The notes below the pieces were generated by a model. That model worked only from the letters and a program-made list of their open reading frames with translations, made no database searches and was not told the DNA's origin. Shown piece by piece: positions 12,791 through 26,390 of a DNA stretch of 64,000 bases. The stretch is from Litoditis marina (Eukaryota; Nematoda; Chromadorea; Rhabditida; Rhabditidae). Location: the NCBI GenBank assembly GCA_964036275.1, contig OZ038440.1, positions 5,369,690 to 5,433,689 on the forward strand. Direction: 5' to 3'. Made by a program: the position numbers and the translations under genes. Position 1 is the first letter of the stretch. Every line of letters begins with the position of its first letter.

Positions 12791-13714
12791 TTTCCGAATA
12801 ATTTCATAATATCCGATCAACTGTATGCAAATTTCGGAAGGCGGGAAATTTGAATTCAAATTAATATGAATTGTGTACTTTCAAAAGAATGAAGCCAGTT
12901 AGAAATATCGATGTGAATGTTGGTACCATAATGCTACTACAGAATGATATAAATGCGCAGTCTATTCTGACATCATTCAGGATGTATAGTAAAGTCAATC
13001 TGTCAACCGTTCCAAGAATTACCTCCAGTTTGGATTAGTAGTCCAGATTTTCTTTTTATAAGTCAGGTTGATAATAAACATTAAACTACAGATTTAAAAG
13101 AAGAGCAAATGCTTGAACAATGGTTTTTGACAGTTTTAAGTCCCGTTTGATTACAATACAACATGGATTTGCCCTCTGCCACTCCGATGGTAACGTTTTT
13201 CCTTCTGTTAGATTCAAGACACGAATAAATATACAATAGTACCGTTTTGATCACCTTTTTCATCCACTCTAGGCAAACCTCAGATCAATTGTTTAATCGA
13301 AGCCACTGTTTGAAACACATTCTTTTTTCAGGTTTTCATAATTGAGGTTAACACTGTGGGAATAAGCATTATCAGGCTCGTTCATAGGTGGGATCTGCGA
13401 TCATATGGGGTGGAAAGTTCCAAGCATAAAGGTTTCGTGAATACAACGTTGGAAAACGCGGAAAAAGTAGTGGCCCTTCCCGGGGAAGGGGTTGAGGCGA
13501 GGACCGGAACAAGGGCTGGACAGATGGTTCTGTGGCATACTATGACAACTAAAACCGTTTATAAGGTCTTAGTGGTGAATGTAGTGGTATAAATACTCAT
13601 AAATATGTGTTCACCTTCAAGTGTTCTGTGAAACTCTTGTCACCTTTACACCTTTACTGTTCCCTTTAGTTGCGCCGAACCAAAACTATAACAAAATTGA
13701 TGGGAAAATTGAAG

Positions 13715-14000
13715 TATCGCCCCCCACTTTAGTTGGGTCCCCCCCGTAGCACTTCAACCCCCCACTAAACCTGAAACCTGAAAATCTAGGATAGGGGGGG
13801 GGTCAAAATTCAACTTCGACATTTACTATTTACCCCCCACCTGGGTCGACGGGGGGTAGAACTTCAATGGTGGGGGGTTAAAATTCAACGAGTGGGGGGC
13901 TGAACTTCAATACCCGGAAATGTATACTTTTTACCCCCCACCCTCAAACTTTTGTATTGCAGGTGATAAATTGAATTATCACCCCCCCCCCCCCCCGTCA
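13715..14000. repeat. G-run/C-run block, possible G-quadruplex region
   Basis: Many runs of six to fourteen C or G (cccccccactttag-like on one side, gtggggggtt on the other), separated by cttcaa/ttgaag words. The layout resembles 4205-4500. Likely a diverged inverted-repeat element; length-polymorphic C runs are prone to sequencing error. Confidence 0.5.
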
Positions 14001-15224
14001 GATTAGAGTTTTCTATTATGTATAGCGTAAAAAAGATGGGCTGTACAATGTGCTTAGCATACGTGAAAATGGTGAAAAAATTCATAGTCGGTAAAAGTGA
14101 GCATGAGAATGCCCTAAAAGGAAGAATATGTCTTTGGAAAACATGATTTTTCTTCAATTCTACCGAGAATCTATAACATTACCACAAAAAGTGAGCATGC
14201 CCCGGTCAAAACCGGGCGAAGGAGCATCAGTCAACATCGAAATAACGGAGTATTTTACGTTTGGTGCTTAGATAAAACCATTGGCATTTGATGGAAACTT
14301 TTTCATCTCTTCAAGTTCCGAAGCGTGATTCACCCCAAGCCACATATGGGGAATTTTCAAAGAGGGGGCTTCTGAGGCTTCTGAGGTCTGCGTATTCAGG
14401 AAATGAGAACTTGTGGAACGTTTCTGTTCTATAGTTTGTTTCATTCCCACTGAGACTTTGGCAGCGTGCCAATGAAACTTCGAATGAGCATATTTCACAG
14501 AAATACCAGGTTTATGAGAGTAATTTCATCTACGTACTATAACAAAGGTTATCTGCCGCTCAGAAAAACTTGGTGTTTTGCAAAACAGTCAAATGGAGAA
14601 AAGCCGTGTTGGGATTTGGGATAGTATAGTTAGATGGTTAGAAATCGTCAATGCACGGGTGAGGAGTAAAGAAAACTCCCATTGATCTGGTTTGCGAAGA
14701 ATTCAAAAATGTCGGGAAGGTCAAAATCAAAGTAAAGCTTCAGTTACCTGGGGTTAACTACATGTGTCCATTCCATTATAATTGAATGTAATGGTGGATT
14801 CTCTAATCAGCTGACCGGTGTGCCCTGCCCATCAAATTGAGAAAAAAAAACTTTTTCCCCATATCCTGTCTCTATCACCAGAACCAATATTCAAGTTGAA
14901 TGTAGATTGGGAAAATGGCTGGTCATCACCATGGCAGCCTCTATTGAAAGGCAGAAGTGAAATCATGATCACGGTGATAAACTGAACGCATTTTGTGGTC
15001 AAGGTGGGCCTTCACAATACGTATATAGATAATTGACAACTTGTCACCCTCCCGGGAGGCATCACTAGTAAAATCGGATCAATATTCGGCAATAGAACAC
15101 CCTAGGCGATTCGGAGAACTTCGAATATAGTTTTTCTTCGGCAAACACTCGTATTTTTCTCCACACTCCGACGTAGGCCAGTATGAATGATGAAATTGAC
15201 TGAGCTCTGAGAACCGCGACGCGA

Positions 15225-15370
15225 CCGCCCCCCATGGACTGAACGCAAAAAACAAAAAACAAAACGCAAAATTTAAACGCAATTGCGTAAACGTAGAACA
15301 CAAAACAGAAAATTTCAAACGCAAAAGATGAGGCGGGCAACATGCCGGGACAGATAATGATAAACCGTGC
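15225..15370 (-). repeat. dispersed repeat, copy 2
   Basis: On the minus strand it reads ggcatgttgcccgcctcatc and then a tttgcg-rich tract, matching 12650-12790 on the plus strand. The 167-codon open frame covering it on the minus strand is low-complexity and not considered a gene. Confidence 0.5.
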
Positions 15371-16888
15371 ACTAATTGAAAATCTATAAATTTAGCACTT
15401 TTTTCAAAATTTTGAATTTGAAATAAATTCAAAATCACAGACGTGGTGGCAAAAATGAGAGGGAGCGCGAAATACAAACTCAACCCACCGTAAACCAAAA
15501 TCATCACTGCCAGATGACGACTCGGCTGGCAGGTAAATCTTCGTAGGGACAGCCAATTTAGATAAATCGTTAATATTACCAATGTTCAGTCATAATCATA
15601 CAATTTTTGTTTGTAACATGATTGTCTCTGATGGAAACAAAATGATACCAAGCGTTCACAATCCTCACACGTTTATAACCATCAAAAAATTTGACTCGCA
15701 GATATTTTTCGGAGAAAGCGAGAACTTCTGTTCAAACGTTCTATTGCTCTAAATTTTGTCAGACTTCCATACCGTCTGTGGGATCTACACGTCTTTTCAA
15801 TGTGAAATGATGCGGCAAACTCGAATTAAGTGATTGAGCGAAGCTCGAAAACGGCTGGTAATCGAGCGAAGCATTACAGAAAACGCTCATGCAGAGCCAG
15901 GACAGTACTGTCATCTTGTTTCTATCACCTGTTTTCGTAGTTCATTCCTGCGTTTCTAGCAGAAAAGCGAAATTCTACCATCCTTCAAGAGCAAACTACA
16001 AATCAAATGTGGCCTCTCCTTGCAGCTTTTGTTTCGTCGTAATACTGTTTAACCTGATGATATCATCACGTTCGACACTTAGAAAAATAACAGAATCGTT
16101 AAGCTTCATTTCACATTGAACCCGTTCAGTAAAACACGATGAGAGCAGAATAAATATGTACAAAGAAGAAGGTGAAACATTCCTCCTTACGCGAAGAACT
16201 GACAGAAATGAACGACAACTTTGGTACACAGAACAAATATCATGTAAACCATAGAGAAAATATCATGCCGTTTCGAAAAATACATAGAGAAATAGTGATC
16301 CCCAAATATCCATAATAATTTACCGAGTGCAAATCAGAATAGCAATGTGAATAAGTCAACCAATGTCAGTGTCGAACTATACTCAAACGTCTAGGTCGTT
16401 CACTTTTCCGGCATAACATGGTAATGAACTTCTCTTCTAAACGAGAAAGTACTCAGCGTTCACGAAAAAAAAAACATCAAATCTACAAGCTACAACATTT
16501 CCTGAAGTCAGCCTAGTTTTCACAATTGTGACTCAAGAAATGACGAGCAGATTTGGAGTTTCCGTAAACGCTGCGCTAAGGACTATCTCGGTTACGATTA
16601 CGCAGTCTTGAAAATTGTGAAAGTGACATAAATGGTTGTTATAGTTCAGACCACCAAGTGAATTGTCCAGTCGAGTTGATAGTAACGTAAAACTTGTGAA
16701 AAACACCAGATCAAATGCCATGTATCTGACGCTTTCTCACGTATCACGTAAGTACTTCAATAACTTCCAGTCTCTCAGGTCCGGGAGAAACTTTAAACGC
16801 GCTAGTTTTACGGCGTAAACAATGGATGCATACGTACGGACCATTTTCTTCACCAAAAAAAGTATGAACCGAGCCTCAGTCTGTCTGA

Positions 16889-19800
16889 TCACTGTACAGT
16901 CTGCATGTTCTGCCAGTTGACCTTTTTGAGGGAGCCAGATGCTCTGACACATCGACCATCCTTGAAGGTGGCCAGACACAGTCGATTACACTTGGTGACG
17001 GAGGGGGTGCGCGACACGGTGATTCGTCCCTGTGACGGAGAACTCGCTTCCGTTGACGCACTGCTCACGGCGGAGACGGGCGAATCGGAGTCAGAATTGG
17101 ACTGGAAAATAGAACGTTCTCAAATTCACTTGATATGATGAATAGCACAACAGGTCACACTAACTTGGTTTCTGTCGCATTTTCACTTAAACAGTCATTT
17201 TCCAACATTTTCCGAGCATGTCAGGGTGGTTATCTGATTTTCTAGTTGAAAATGGATTAACAACCAGAACAACATTAGACAGATGACAGGTATAAGCGCA
17301 ACCAAACCCTTGTCAACGGTGTACTTTCAAATTTCTAGAGGCGGAGCTCATAATTGTAATCAATAGGTATACGTATCCTTCATCTACACTGTCTATCAAC
17401 AGCTTGAAAAAAAGCTCAACGACGGCTTAGTTACTTAGTTCCCGTTCCTCAGAGGGCGGTTGCTCTTCTGCGGGACCCAACTCTTCTTCCATGTCTCTCT
17501 GTCTTGGGCGATCGTTGACTAATAAACCAAACAAGTTTCCTGAAACTCGATAATGGAGGCATAAAACTCTCACCTGACTTCCCGCCTGAGCGCAGAGTTC
17601 GGTCATTGAGGTGAGCATGGCATTCATGAGCAGGATCTGGGAGCCGAAAACCTGAGAACGAAACAAATCAGTCTGTTTCTGCTGAAAATTCTAAAACCAA
17701 TAATGTTGCAAGTCAGCTTCAACCAAACTTTTCCACGTCGCGTTCCACTCTCGTTCGTAGTTTGATCTTACTCCTTTTAACATAATGACATATTGCTGTC
17801 AAGATCAACACAACCAAGTATGGTGACCATCCATGATATGTTGTAGATTTCTCCTTCTCTGATGAACGAGTGCCACATTCTCTGAAAGTAAATGAATAAA
17901 AACAATTAAATACTATTATCGATCCATATCAGTGGCCCTGACCTGTAGGAGGTTGGTCTTGACGGCGCCTTTACGTCTGCGTTTCTCGCAAGGCGATGTG
18001 TCCTCTTCCTCATCCTCGGGAAAATGAAGGAGCAACATCGGCTCGGCCCCTGACTGCGCCTCGTCATTTGTACTGCAAATATTGATTATTTTAAACATTG
18101 AGATAGAACAGTTTACATTTGCTGACTCGTGTATAGATATGGTGAAAACACAAGGTAAAGTACTTTGCTAGAACCGAACCCCAATTCATCTCTCGATTAC
18201 TCAGCAATACATACTTCAAACTTAAACACTGAATGCTTTACATACTAAATTACTTCGAGTAATCAACACTCACCAGTCAATTTTTCTCCACGAACAATCG
18301 GTGATCTTCTGGACTAGCAGTACTTCTCGCTGAGAAATATCCACCACAGTAATAAATTGACGATTAATTCCGATACGTACCTGAGAAAGCATAGGTGAAA
18401 TGGACTATTTCATGTATGTACTACCAAGTGCGAATTACGGATGTACCGCTCATAGTTTCGAACGCAAAACTAAAATAAATACCAAGAAAGATGACAATGC
18501 ATGCATGATACTCACCTCAACACTGGAATCCCCAGATGTTACGGCCTTGAGGAACTTCTTGAAGCTTTTGAACGGCGACACTGATGGGCGCTCGATGGTT
18601 CCGTGGAAAAATGCTGATCTGTAAGGGAGTAAATAAGAGAAGAACTCATCTCTCCATAATCCAGACTATAACTCATATCTCCACTATATTCACAATATTA
18701 TAACATCAATATTATAATAACAATACTAATGTCATTTACTATGAAATATACACTGAAAGAGCCCGAGGAAACGCACATGTTAACGTGACCGACGGTTCGA
18801 CACCAACAAAACTAGGCGGTTTACACATGCAACCAAAATTCAACCGGGTTGCATGTGTAAAGAAAATTTGGTTGCTTTCGGTTGCTTTTCAAATGCAACC
18901 AAACACTCAATTTTTGGACATTTTCCTGTTTTTAATGCAATTTGGTTGCTTTGGTTGCATTCGGAAAGCAACCGAACTGTCTTTACACATGCAACCCGAT
19001 TGCGTTTTGGTTGCATGCAACCCGGTTGCTTGAGTAATTGGCCACAAAACTAACCCGTAGTATGGTGCAGCTTCTCTCAGTTTCGTCAAATACTGTCTTC
19101 GCAATTCTTCCACACTCGATGATACAATCGTTTCTTGACCTTTGAGCCAGCTATTCAGAACCAACTCCATTTCTCTGAAAGTTGTAAGTATGATGAAGAA
19201 ATTAGATCAATTGTAAACCATTCCCAAGATTTCTGAAAAATTCTTTACTTGCTTGGTCTGGTCTCTCCCCCCCCCTCTCTCTCCCCCTCTCTCTCTCTCT
19301 CTCTCCCTCTCTCTCTCTCCTATCAACAAAAAACCCTCCAATTCCATTCGAGAAAGCTGATCTGGGTTCGCTGTGGCTGGCAGGAAGATAGTACCAGCTG
19401 ATAAGATACAAACTACAAATGTGGCAGTTCGCCTCATGCAACTACTCCCTTCTTACCTTGCATTGCTGAGCGACTTTCCGAACACCATTGGTCCTCTTAT
19501 CTCGTCAGCAAGGTATTCAGGCAGCTGTGTTTCCAGATTTTTTCTGAAAAGAGAACAATGACAGTCTTAACTGTTGGTTACACATAAAAAATGTAGCCCG
19601 TTCGCATAAGTTTTATTTGAAGTTCGCTCCAAATGAAGACTCGTTTTCCCAGTACGTGAAGCGTTTTACTCGTTTCAACTGTCAATTTTCAATTCTACCC
19701 TAAAAACCTAGGATGATTAACCTAAAACATCGGTTTTTTTCTATAACATTTTTATAACACTCTTCGGTTGCCTAGTGAATTCATTCCCTCAAACCACCGC

Positions 19801-22800
19801 AAAGTAATCGATTACCTAATATATTCGATGGATGGTGTCTCCTTTCTGTCTGTGTCTAGGGCCAGTCCAAATCCAGCCAGTTCGGCCGCGTCGGATACAT
19901 TAATGGGATAGCGACCGGAAAACAGGGCCGCGCGCGCATCTAGCCATAGCAACTCCAGTGAACTCGCACAGAAGGTGACGATCTGTAATGAAGTGGTAAA
20001 ACTGATTACTTTAAGAACGAACGGCTCGTATTATGTGGGACTGAATATAAAACTAACAAAAAAACGCTAGAATAAAGATGATTCTGGAACCGAAATGCAG
20101 GGCTGAATCAACAAAATTAAACTTGAAACAATGATACGTTCAGTCATGTCGCGTGTTATAATTTCAGGTATGAAACTACTCCGAAGAAGCTCCTACAATG
20201 AAGAGAGCGGAAGAGTTCGAAAAAAACCACACTGCGCAGTGTTCATTACAATTTTTCGTATAGTTCACCTCAACTTCTCTAGCCTCACTGAGGGAGACGT
20301 TTCTTTTGAGGAAGAGCACCGGCTCATCTGCCTCTATCTCCTCGTCACTGGCTGTCGAGACAAACCGACGGAGTACGGTGGACCAGCCACCACGAACCTC
20401 ATGAGGACTGTGATGCGGTTTCAGTTGCACCTCTAGAAAATAAATAGATCATAATTAAATAGTTATTCATGTTACCATTTCAATATTCAATGATGATTAT
20501 GTACCTCCTTCTACGGGTTTTTGAGGACATACTTTGAGCACCTAAACAGAGAACGTGTACATTTCCTACACCACCTGAGACACGCGCGGGTTCAATCGAT
20601 AGTCATTATTTTGCGCCTCTGCTTCCCATTCTCGGGGGTTGAAGTATGAACGCAGCCTAAGAGACAGACAGCTGGAAGTACAAACAACCAAAGTGATGCT
20701 ATCACGAGGGAAAGGGAACGGTGTACCCAGCGGATCACAAGTTCCGCACGACATTCTCGTTAGGATTAATCTACGACCCCCCCCCCCCGCTCTTGAACAG
20801 ACCACTGAGAAACCAAACCAAGCGAACATTGAGACTTCAAGTTCATCCTCTACTCAAATATTTACCGAACGGTCTCCGTCTAACTGACAACAATTTTTTT
20901 CCATATAATCACAATAATCACCAGAGAGGGGACCACAAAGTAGGCACAGATTTAGAACCGCAAATAGAATGTTTACAGGAACCAGCTATAGGGTTCGCTA
21001 TCTACGAAATTTTTTAAAAAAAAATGTAGGTCTAAACTGTGTATATTATCCTATCCCGTTGTTTGTCGATCGCAATTCATCAATTACGGCGTGTTTTGAG
21101 ATCAAACGATAACGATTATTTGGCCTATAGAGCAGCTTCATTAACAAATATATGTATGTTTCATGCGGTCTTACGGCGATAATTTAACCTTTACCAACCT
21201 AGCAGAGGGGATACCATCCATAGCGCAAACGTCTCCTGCGCCAGATTCTCATCGATCTGATAGGTGGATGCGAGTAGGGTCAGCAGGTATTCGGCTGTCA
21301 CCAGATGACCACTTTCTATATCGAATTGCACACCGGACACTGAAACACAAGAGGAAGTCATGATCAATGTACCAGCTTCAGTAAATGCTGACAGCTTAAT
21401 AATTGAAAAAATCTTTTTAAAGGGCTGTAGGGTTGGATGATGATGATTTCGTTTTAGTGTATTTTGGGAGACATTTATAACGATATTATTAAATGAACAT
21501 ATTATTATTATTACTATTCTACTAGTTGGTAGTGATACATTTGTTCCACTTCCACCAAATATGATCTTCCCGGTCTTTTGATGATAGCTACCACCTACGA
21601 TTTTAGAACTCGGTTACCTCTCAGAAAAACTCACCGTTATCGTCGTTTTCTACTTCGTCCTTCTTCAGTACATGGGGCAGATAGATTCTCATCGAGACCA
21701 CATCGTGAGGCTTCAGATGGCGCGAGGCGGCAGAACGGTTCACGTCGCTGAGAAGAGAACAATATAGGCAATTACTCACAACAAGACTTGATCGACTTCG
21801 TAATAATGTTTGTTCTAATGTAATGTAATTTAATGTATGTTACTCACACCGAGGCCGAACGTATCTTATGCGCTCATTTTTGAAGTAACAAGCACAGACA
21901 GTATCAGAAACGAATGTCCCAACTCTTCAGAAAGTATCCGTTTTCGAAAAAGAAAACTTTTGGTTTCACTAACTTACTTCGAAAAGCATGAAAATAGCCG
22001 GATGAGGCCAATATACGCAACAAAAAAACCCGGAGATACACTGGTAGAGTAGACTTCATATTCAACGGAAGAAAGCACATATATAGGATGACGTTTGAGT
22101 TCATTTTAAATAAGCTTGAATAACTTACTAGAGAGTATTTCCTAGTGGCGAGGTAGCAATCGGAGGAGTCGATTTCAGTGGTCGAAGAATGTTCGAACTG
22201 GCTGGTCTCTGGAATATAAAAGAAGACTACAATGTTTGAAGATGTTAATTATGGTTTGTAGTTTGATCTGCACAAACCCATGACTCCACACCAATGGAAT
22301 ATTTCATTCACGACTACAGAACTATTAGAACTATGAATAGCATCGAACGAAACGAAACATCAGGTAGAAGATCTCATATGGAATATAGTTGTGTTGATAT
22401 TAAAACTCACTGTAACAGTAAGTTTCTCCAAGTGAACATTTCTTGTCACGCTGAGCTTTTTCTTGAAGCTAGGTCCGGCCATTGCATTTGGGGAACTACC
22501 TGAAATAAGGAAAATAAATGACGAGCACATACATTTTTCACAGAAACGTACTGTAGAAATAACAAAAGTATTCGCAAAAAGTTTTCGGCCAATTTCATTT
22601 GTTACCACCGTCAAATCTAACTACCCAGAATTGAGTCTAAGAGTCAATGTGGGGGGTCATGTAATGTTGCGCTTCTCTGATGATTGCACGGTTACAATCG
22701 ACTTCTGGTGGTTACAAATGATAGTAGCCAACGTTTTTCCATCTCTCTCTCTATACTTAAGTTATTTATAGTGTCCCCGTTCTGATGTACCGCGTGCGCA

Positions 22801-24808
22801 CCGCGAAAGACGTGATTCATGGATTCATGCTAGATGTTTACGACCATGGTCAAATCACATGTCTTGCGCATCACATCATCGAAGTGTTCCGGAACCGGTT
22901 ATTTTGCCCGGAAATAGTTTTTGTGCCCAGCTGCTCCTATGTTTACATTGAAATGCTAATCTGGGTGCGACAACAAATCAAAATAGCGATCAACTAGTCT
23001 AAAGATTTGAAAAAGCAGAACCTCCACTATTTCAGTTCAAAATCTCTGACTTAGGTATCAACACAAATATAGAAAGCAGCCGCTCAAAATGAAAGTGAGT
23101 GAACTCACTAGACCCACATTTATAGATGAAATTTCACACCTACGATTTCATGTATGATGTATATCAGTATTACATAACTTGTGATCTTGTTATTACGTCA
23201 TTTTATTATTCACTTCCGGTCGTAAAAGTACCAAAGTAAAATACGTGGTTGTTTGATAGATAAGAGTGGTACGAGGCCATAACCCTAAGGAAAATGAGAT
23301 AAGAAGACGGGTCGGAAGGAAAGACGCACGTTTGTCTACTTGCATGTGTTTCAAAACGAATTACAGATGAATTTTGTGAAAACGAGTTTACTACAAAAGA
23401 TAAATATATATTTCTTAGAATGGAACAGGACAGTTAATTCGCAAATTCAACGTGATTGTCCACATTGACAGATGTGGCAAGTAGCATTCCAATATATGAG
23501 ATGGAAAAACTATTTCGTTAACACCATTCTCAACAAATGTGGATTTTATTTCAACAAAAAGCGCTCCATGTGTTTGGGACAAACAGCGATCGATATTAGG
23601 CGTCCACATATCATGTGCGCGGCGGCATCAAGGCAATTACGGCACGAAAAATCGCTTCACTTATTATATACACCAGCAAACTTGTCCGGAAAGTCAGAAA
23701 ATATCGAAAAACGGACTAATTCTTCTTCGAAAACGAAAGAATTGGTCCATTTTTGATGCAAAGTCAACAATTTCCACGTGCTTTAATCCAAAAACAAACT
23801 CTTTTTTTGTCGAATAGTTGGACCTTACTAGTGCGTGCTTATTATAAACATCAGAAAGCAGCGAATCGCATTCAACGAACAGTGTTATAATTATACGATA
23901 CTGGAACACGTGTCATATGGAAATTCAAGAGAATCCGCCACTCAGTCGACTCATATAATAGAATAACAACAGAACTAGTTGAATATTAATGTAGTCTTCC
24001 AAAGTAACATTTTAATAGGGGGATCTATAACGATTACAGATAATCGACAATAGTGCATTTCAACTCCTGAATAGCTGTTCTTTTCAAGTTGAGCTGCATA
24101 CTGTAAGATTCGCCGTACCCGTGCTATAGAGTATACCGCCCGCACACGCCAATCATATGTATAAAGTACTTTATTTAAGTCATTCTAGAATGTGATTCAT
24201 TCATTATTTTTTCTTGTATACCTTGAATTAATCTCACCTAGCACTGGAGCGGAGGTCTTCCGTATAACCGTCTGCTCCTCCTCCTTGATCATCTCTATCC
24301 GAATGTCTCCACTGAGATTGCGTCGATGACCGAAGGTGGACACGTTTACGGTGCGCGGCACGATCAGAGTGTCCTATAGACACGCAAATCATCTTGTTTC
24401 TTGTTATCATGTTACAACAACTAGGAGAAAGTTGGCCTTCAATAGGGAAAATGATGCAAAAAATGCCATTCACTACTGCAGACACACTTCACTGACCGCT
24501 AAATGCCATTGCCGTTTAATACCACTAAGTAATTCAAGGACAATAGTTTTCAGCCGAAAAGTAGACGAACTAGCTCGTACTATAGTTCACAAACAATCAC
24601 TTGTTCTTTTCTTGAAGCGCAAAAACTTTATTTTTGTCTCGTCTAAATCTTAGCACGATCTTGTAGGTTAGTTTAACCAGCACATCTGGGGCGAAATTGC
24701 CAGAGGTACTAGAATTTGTTTTCAAAAACATTCTGCAAACAACGACAAATGTACCTGTTTCTCCATTAATGGTCGACTTTCAGCCGAAGAATGCTGATTT
24801 TCGCTCAT
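16889..24808 (-). CDS. FRMD8: FERM domain-containing protein 8 (FRMD8/iTAP) homologue
   Basis: Sixteen exons join in phase to 600 codons plus stop: 24808-24755, 24373-24238, 22499-22411, 22208-22129, 21747-21635, 21339-21215, 20541-20505, 20432-20269, 19982-19816, 19543-19457, 19174-19055, 18618-18516, 18380-18274, 18072-17943, 17651-17574 and 17101-16889. Family hallmarks are ETFALWM followed by EVQLKPHHSPHE (about 193-223), DEPVLFLKRNV (about 245-255) and AFFHGTIERP (about 391-400), as in vertebrate FRMD8. In vertebrates FRMD8 binds iRhoms at the cytoplasmic face and stabilises the iRhom-ADAM17 sheddase complex; the role here is inferred. At 600 residues it is longer than the ~464 of the human protein: about 120 residues of Ser/Lys-rich sequence precede the FERM region and a Ser-rich tail follows. 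Exon 7 (12 residues) is short but in phase. If exon 15 is read through its donor, an acidic alternative tail ends at 17427. Confidence 0.9.
18818..19030. mobile_element. palindromic element rich in TGCAACC/GGTTGCA
   Basis: About ten copies of tgcaacc or ggttgca occur in 210 bp. They are arranged so that acacatgcaacc at the left recurs later in direct and inverted form (ggttgcatgtgt). It lies in the FRMD8 intron between exons 11 and 12, ending 25 nt from the exon 11 donor. Probably a MITE with repeated subterminal motifs; exact ends uncertain. Confidence 0.6.
19266..19320. repeat. CT-rich microsatellite
   Basis: Impure (CT)n with C runs in the FRMD8 intron between exons 10 and 11. It generates two overlapping spurious Arg/Glu-rich open frames on the minus strand. 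Confidence 0.85.
23662..23838. mobile_element. intronic TIR element, 'ACACCAGTAAGGT' family
   Basis: Left end tacaccagcaaacttgtccg, right end ttggaccttactagtg, interior aaaaacggacta and ttccacgtgc as in the TUG-intron copies. Lies in FRMD8 intron 2. The two open frames over it are chance. Confidence 0.7.
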
Positions 24809-25498
24809 GCCGCCGTCTCGAGTAGGTGTGTGTAGTTGGGAAGCAATTGCTGAAATCCTAGTAAGGTTATAAGAGATAGATAGATGATAATACGAATAAC
24901 TTTCAAACTATGGATACCAATCGGCAGACAACTTGGCAACAGACTGTGATTGAGGGTAGGAAATCAATGAACCAACTGAGAGACAAACATGGTGCCGAGA
25001 GGGAAGGAACACAACAAGCTATGTCAACACCGCACTTCTTCGTCAACGTTCCTGATGTTGACGAGAGAGAGAGTTAGAAAAAGAGAGAGAGGGAGAGAAC
25101 GAGATTGAGATAGATGGCGAGAGAGAAAGACAGCTGAGATAGAGGAAGGAAGAGAGAGAAAGAGAGAAAGAAAGAATCGTGAAGAATACAGTACCAACCA
25201 CCTGGTTGTCTGCTAAATAGATTGTGATGTGTTATCAGTGACATTTCGGTCATCAGGCAGAATGATGTGGGGAGGGGGGGGGGGGTTATATACATACCCA
25301 CGTAAATGAACCCGCTTGATTATTATGACGAATGATAGTACCGCACTATCACTATCATCAAGATACGATCACTGCCATCTCTCATTCGCCACATTAGTCA
25401 CTAGATATAGTCGTCGCCAACGGAAAGGTGGGTGACTACTGTAAATATCACTTTTCGCTGTGCATGCACATAGGTCTTCGATTCCAACGCTTACCGGT

Positions 25499-25562
25499 TG
25501 TTTATAGCACAGTGGTTAGTGCCTTGCTGCGAAACTTTTGCTCGCATGCTCGATCCCGGCGA
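25499..25562 (+). repeat. tRNA-derived SINE-like segment (copy at 28014-28077)
   Basis: tttatagcacagtggttagt matches a Pol III A box, and gctcgatcccgg, about 30 bp downstream, resembles a B box. The spacing is tRNA-like, but I see no proper anticodon arm or acceptor stem, so it is a SINE head or tRNA pseudogene rather than a working tRNA. The identical segment recurs in the second copy of the tandem duplication. Confidence 0.55.
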
Positions 25563-26317
25563 AAGACAGAAATTTATAAATTTGGCACCCACAATAAATC
25601 GAGACGTAAATATGAGGCAGGTTGTCTACTACTAGAAAAGCTTGTTATACATCTTTTCCTAGCTGGGAATGACCTATAAACCTAGACTCCTACAGTCTAC
25701 AATGCTGATATAATCCCTAGGACCCCGTGTACAACATAAGCAATTCCGCGAAAAGAGCTATATTCATCAATACACCTGTTCTTATAATATACCTATTCTC
25801 GAATCAACTATTATGATCTACGATCACTATAGGTTTTCTCGAATCAACTATTATGATCTACAATCACTACAGGTTACTGTAGGATAGAGTGAATGAAATG
25901 CTGGTGCCAATAGACGTTTTGTGCCAACCGACCGCCAGAGCAAACAAGTAGGGAAGTGGTTGGAATAGGGTTCAACTTCTATTTGTACAGGCTTATAGAA
26001 CACCCAAGCGACATCATCATCACGAGTATGAATTTACAAAATAATATAGCTAATGATGGTCAACTAGGTAGAACGAAAGAAACAAACCCTACCAGGGTGA
26101 GGTAATAGTAACATTGTACTTTGGTGTCGTGGTAGTATTTGGTCAGAATTGCTCTCTACTCTCTAGACTAAAGCTGTCAGTAATGTCATCAAAAAAAATA
26201 TTGGAGTATCTTGAAAAGAACCCGTCAACTATTCAAAAAAATACTTCCTGACCTTCTATCAATCATAACCTAATTAGCGAACAGGTCTAAATCTGCGTTT
26301 AGGAACAAGACGTCAAT

Positions 26318-26319
<2 letters not shown>

Positions 26320-26388
<69 letters not shown>
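26320..26388. repeat. (CT)n microsatellite
   Basis: About 33 uninterrupted CT units. The counterpart in the duplicated copy (about 28834-28885) is shorter and accounts for most of the length difference between the duplicates. Confidence 0.95.

Positions 26389-26390
<2 letters not shown>

Larger units (their letters stand above)
10901..16888. other. intergenic repeats, no gene supported
   Basis: No phase-consistent exon chain was found. The region contains an inverted pair of similar repeats (12650-12790 and 15225-15370), a G/C-run block (13715-14000), and several isolated ORFs without domains. The open frame at 11757-11951 (-) and the CpG-rich one at 12107-12334 (+) look a little coding-like but have no partners. 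Confidence 0.45.

Noticed and set aside
15079..15582. 167-codon minus-strand ORF with hydrophobic stretch
   Set aside because: Covers a dispersed tttgcg-rich repeat; Phe/Leu-rich by composition; no splice context or recognised motif.
20566..21017. several overlapping ORFs in the FRMD8 intron between exons 6 and 7
   Set aside because: They overlap each other on both strands, cross a homopolymeric C run, and contribute no in-phase exon.
25499..25562. functional tRNA gene
   Set aside because: A- and B-box-like sequences are present, but acceptor and anticodon stems do not pair.
25428..25679. 83-codon ORF duplicated at 27943-28194, and other paired ORFs in the tandem duplication
   Set aside because: Runs across the tRNA-derived segment; duplicated only because the DNA is duplicated.
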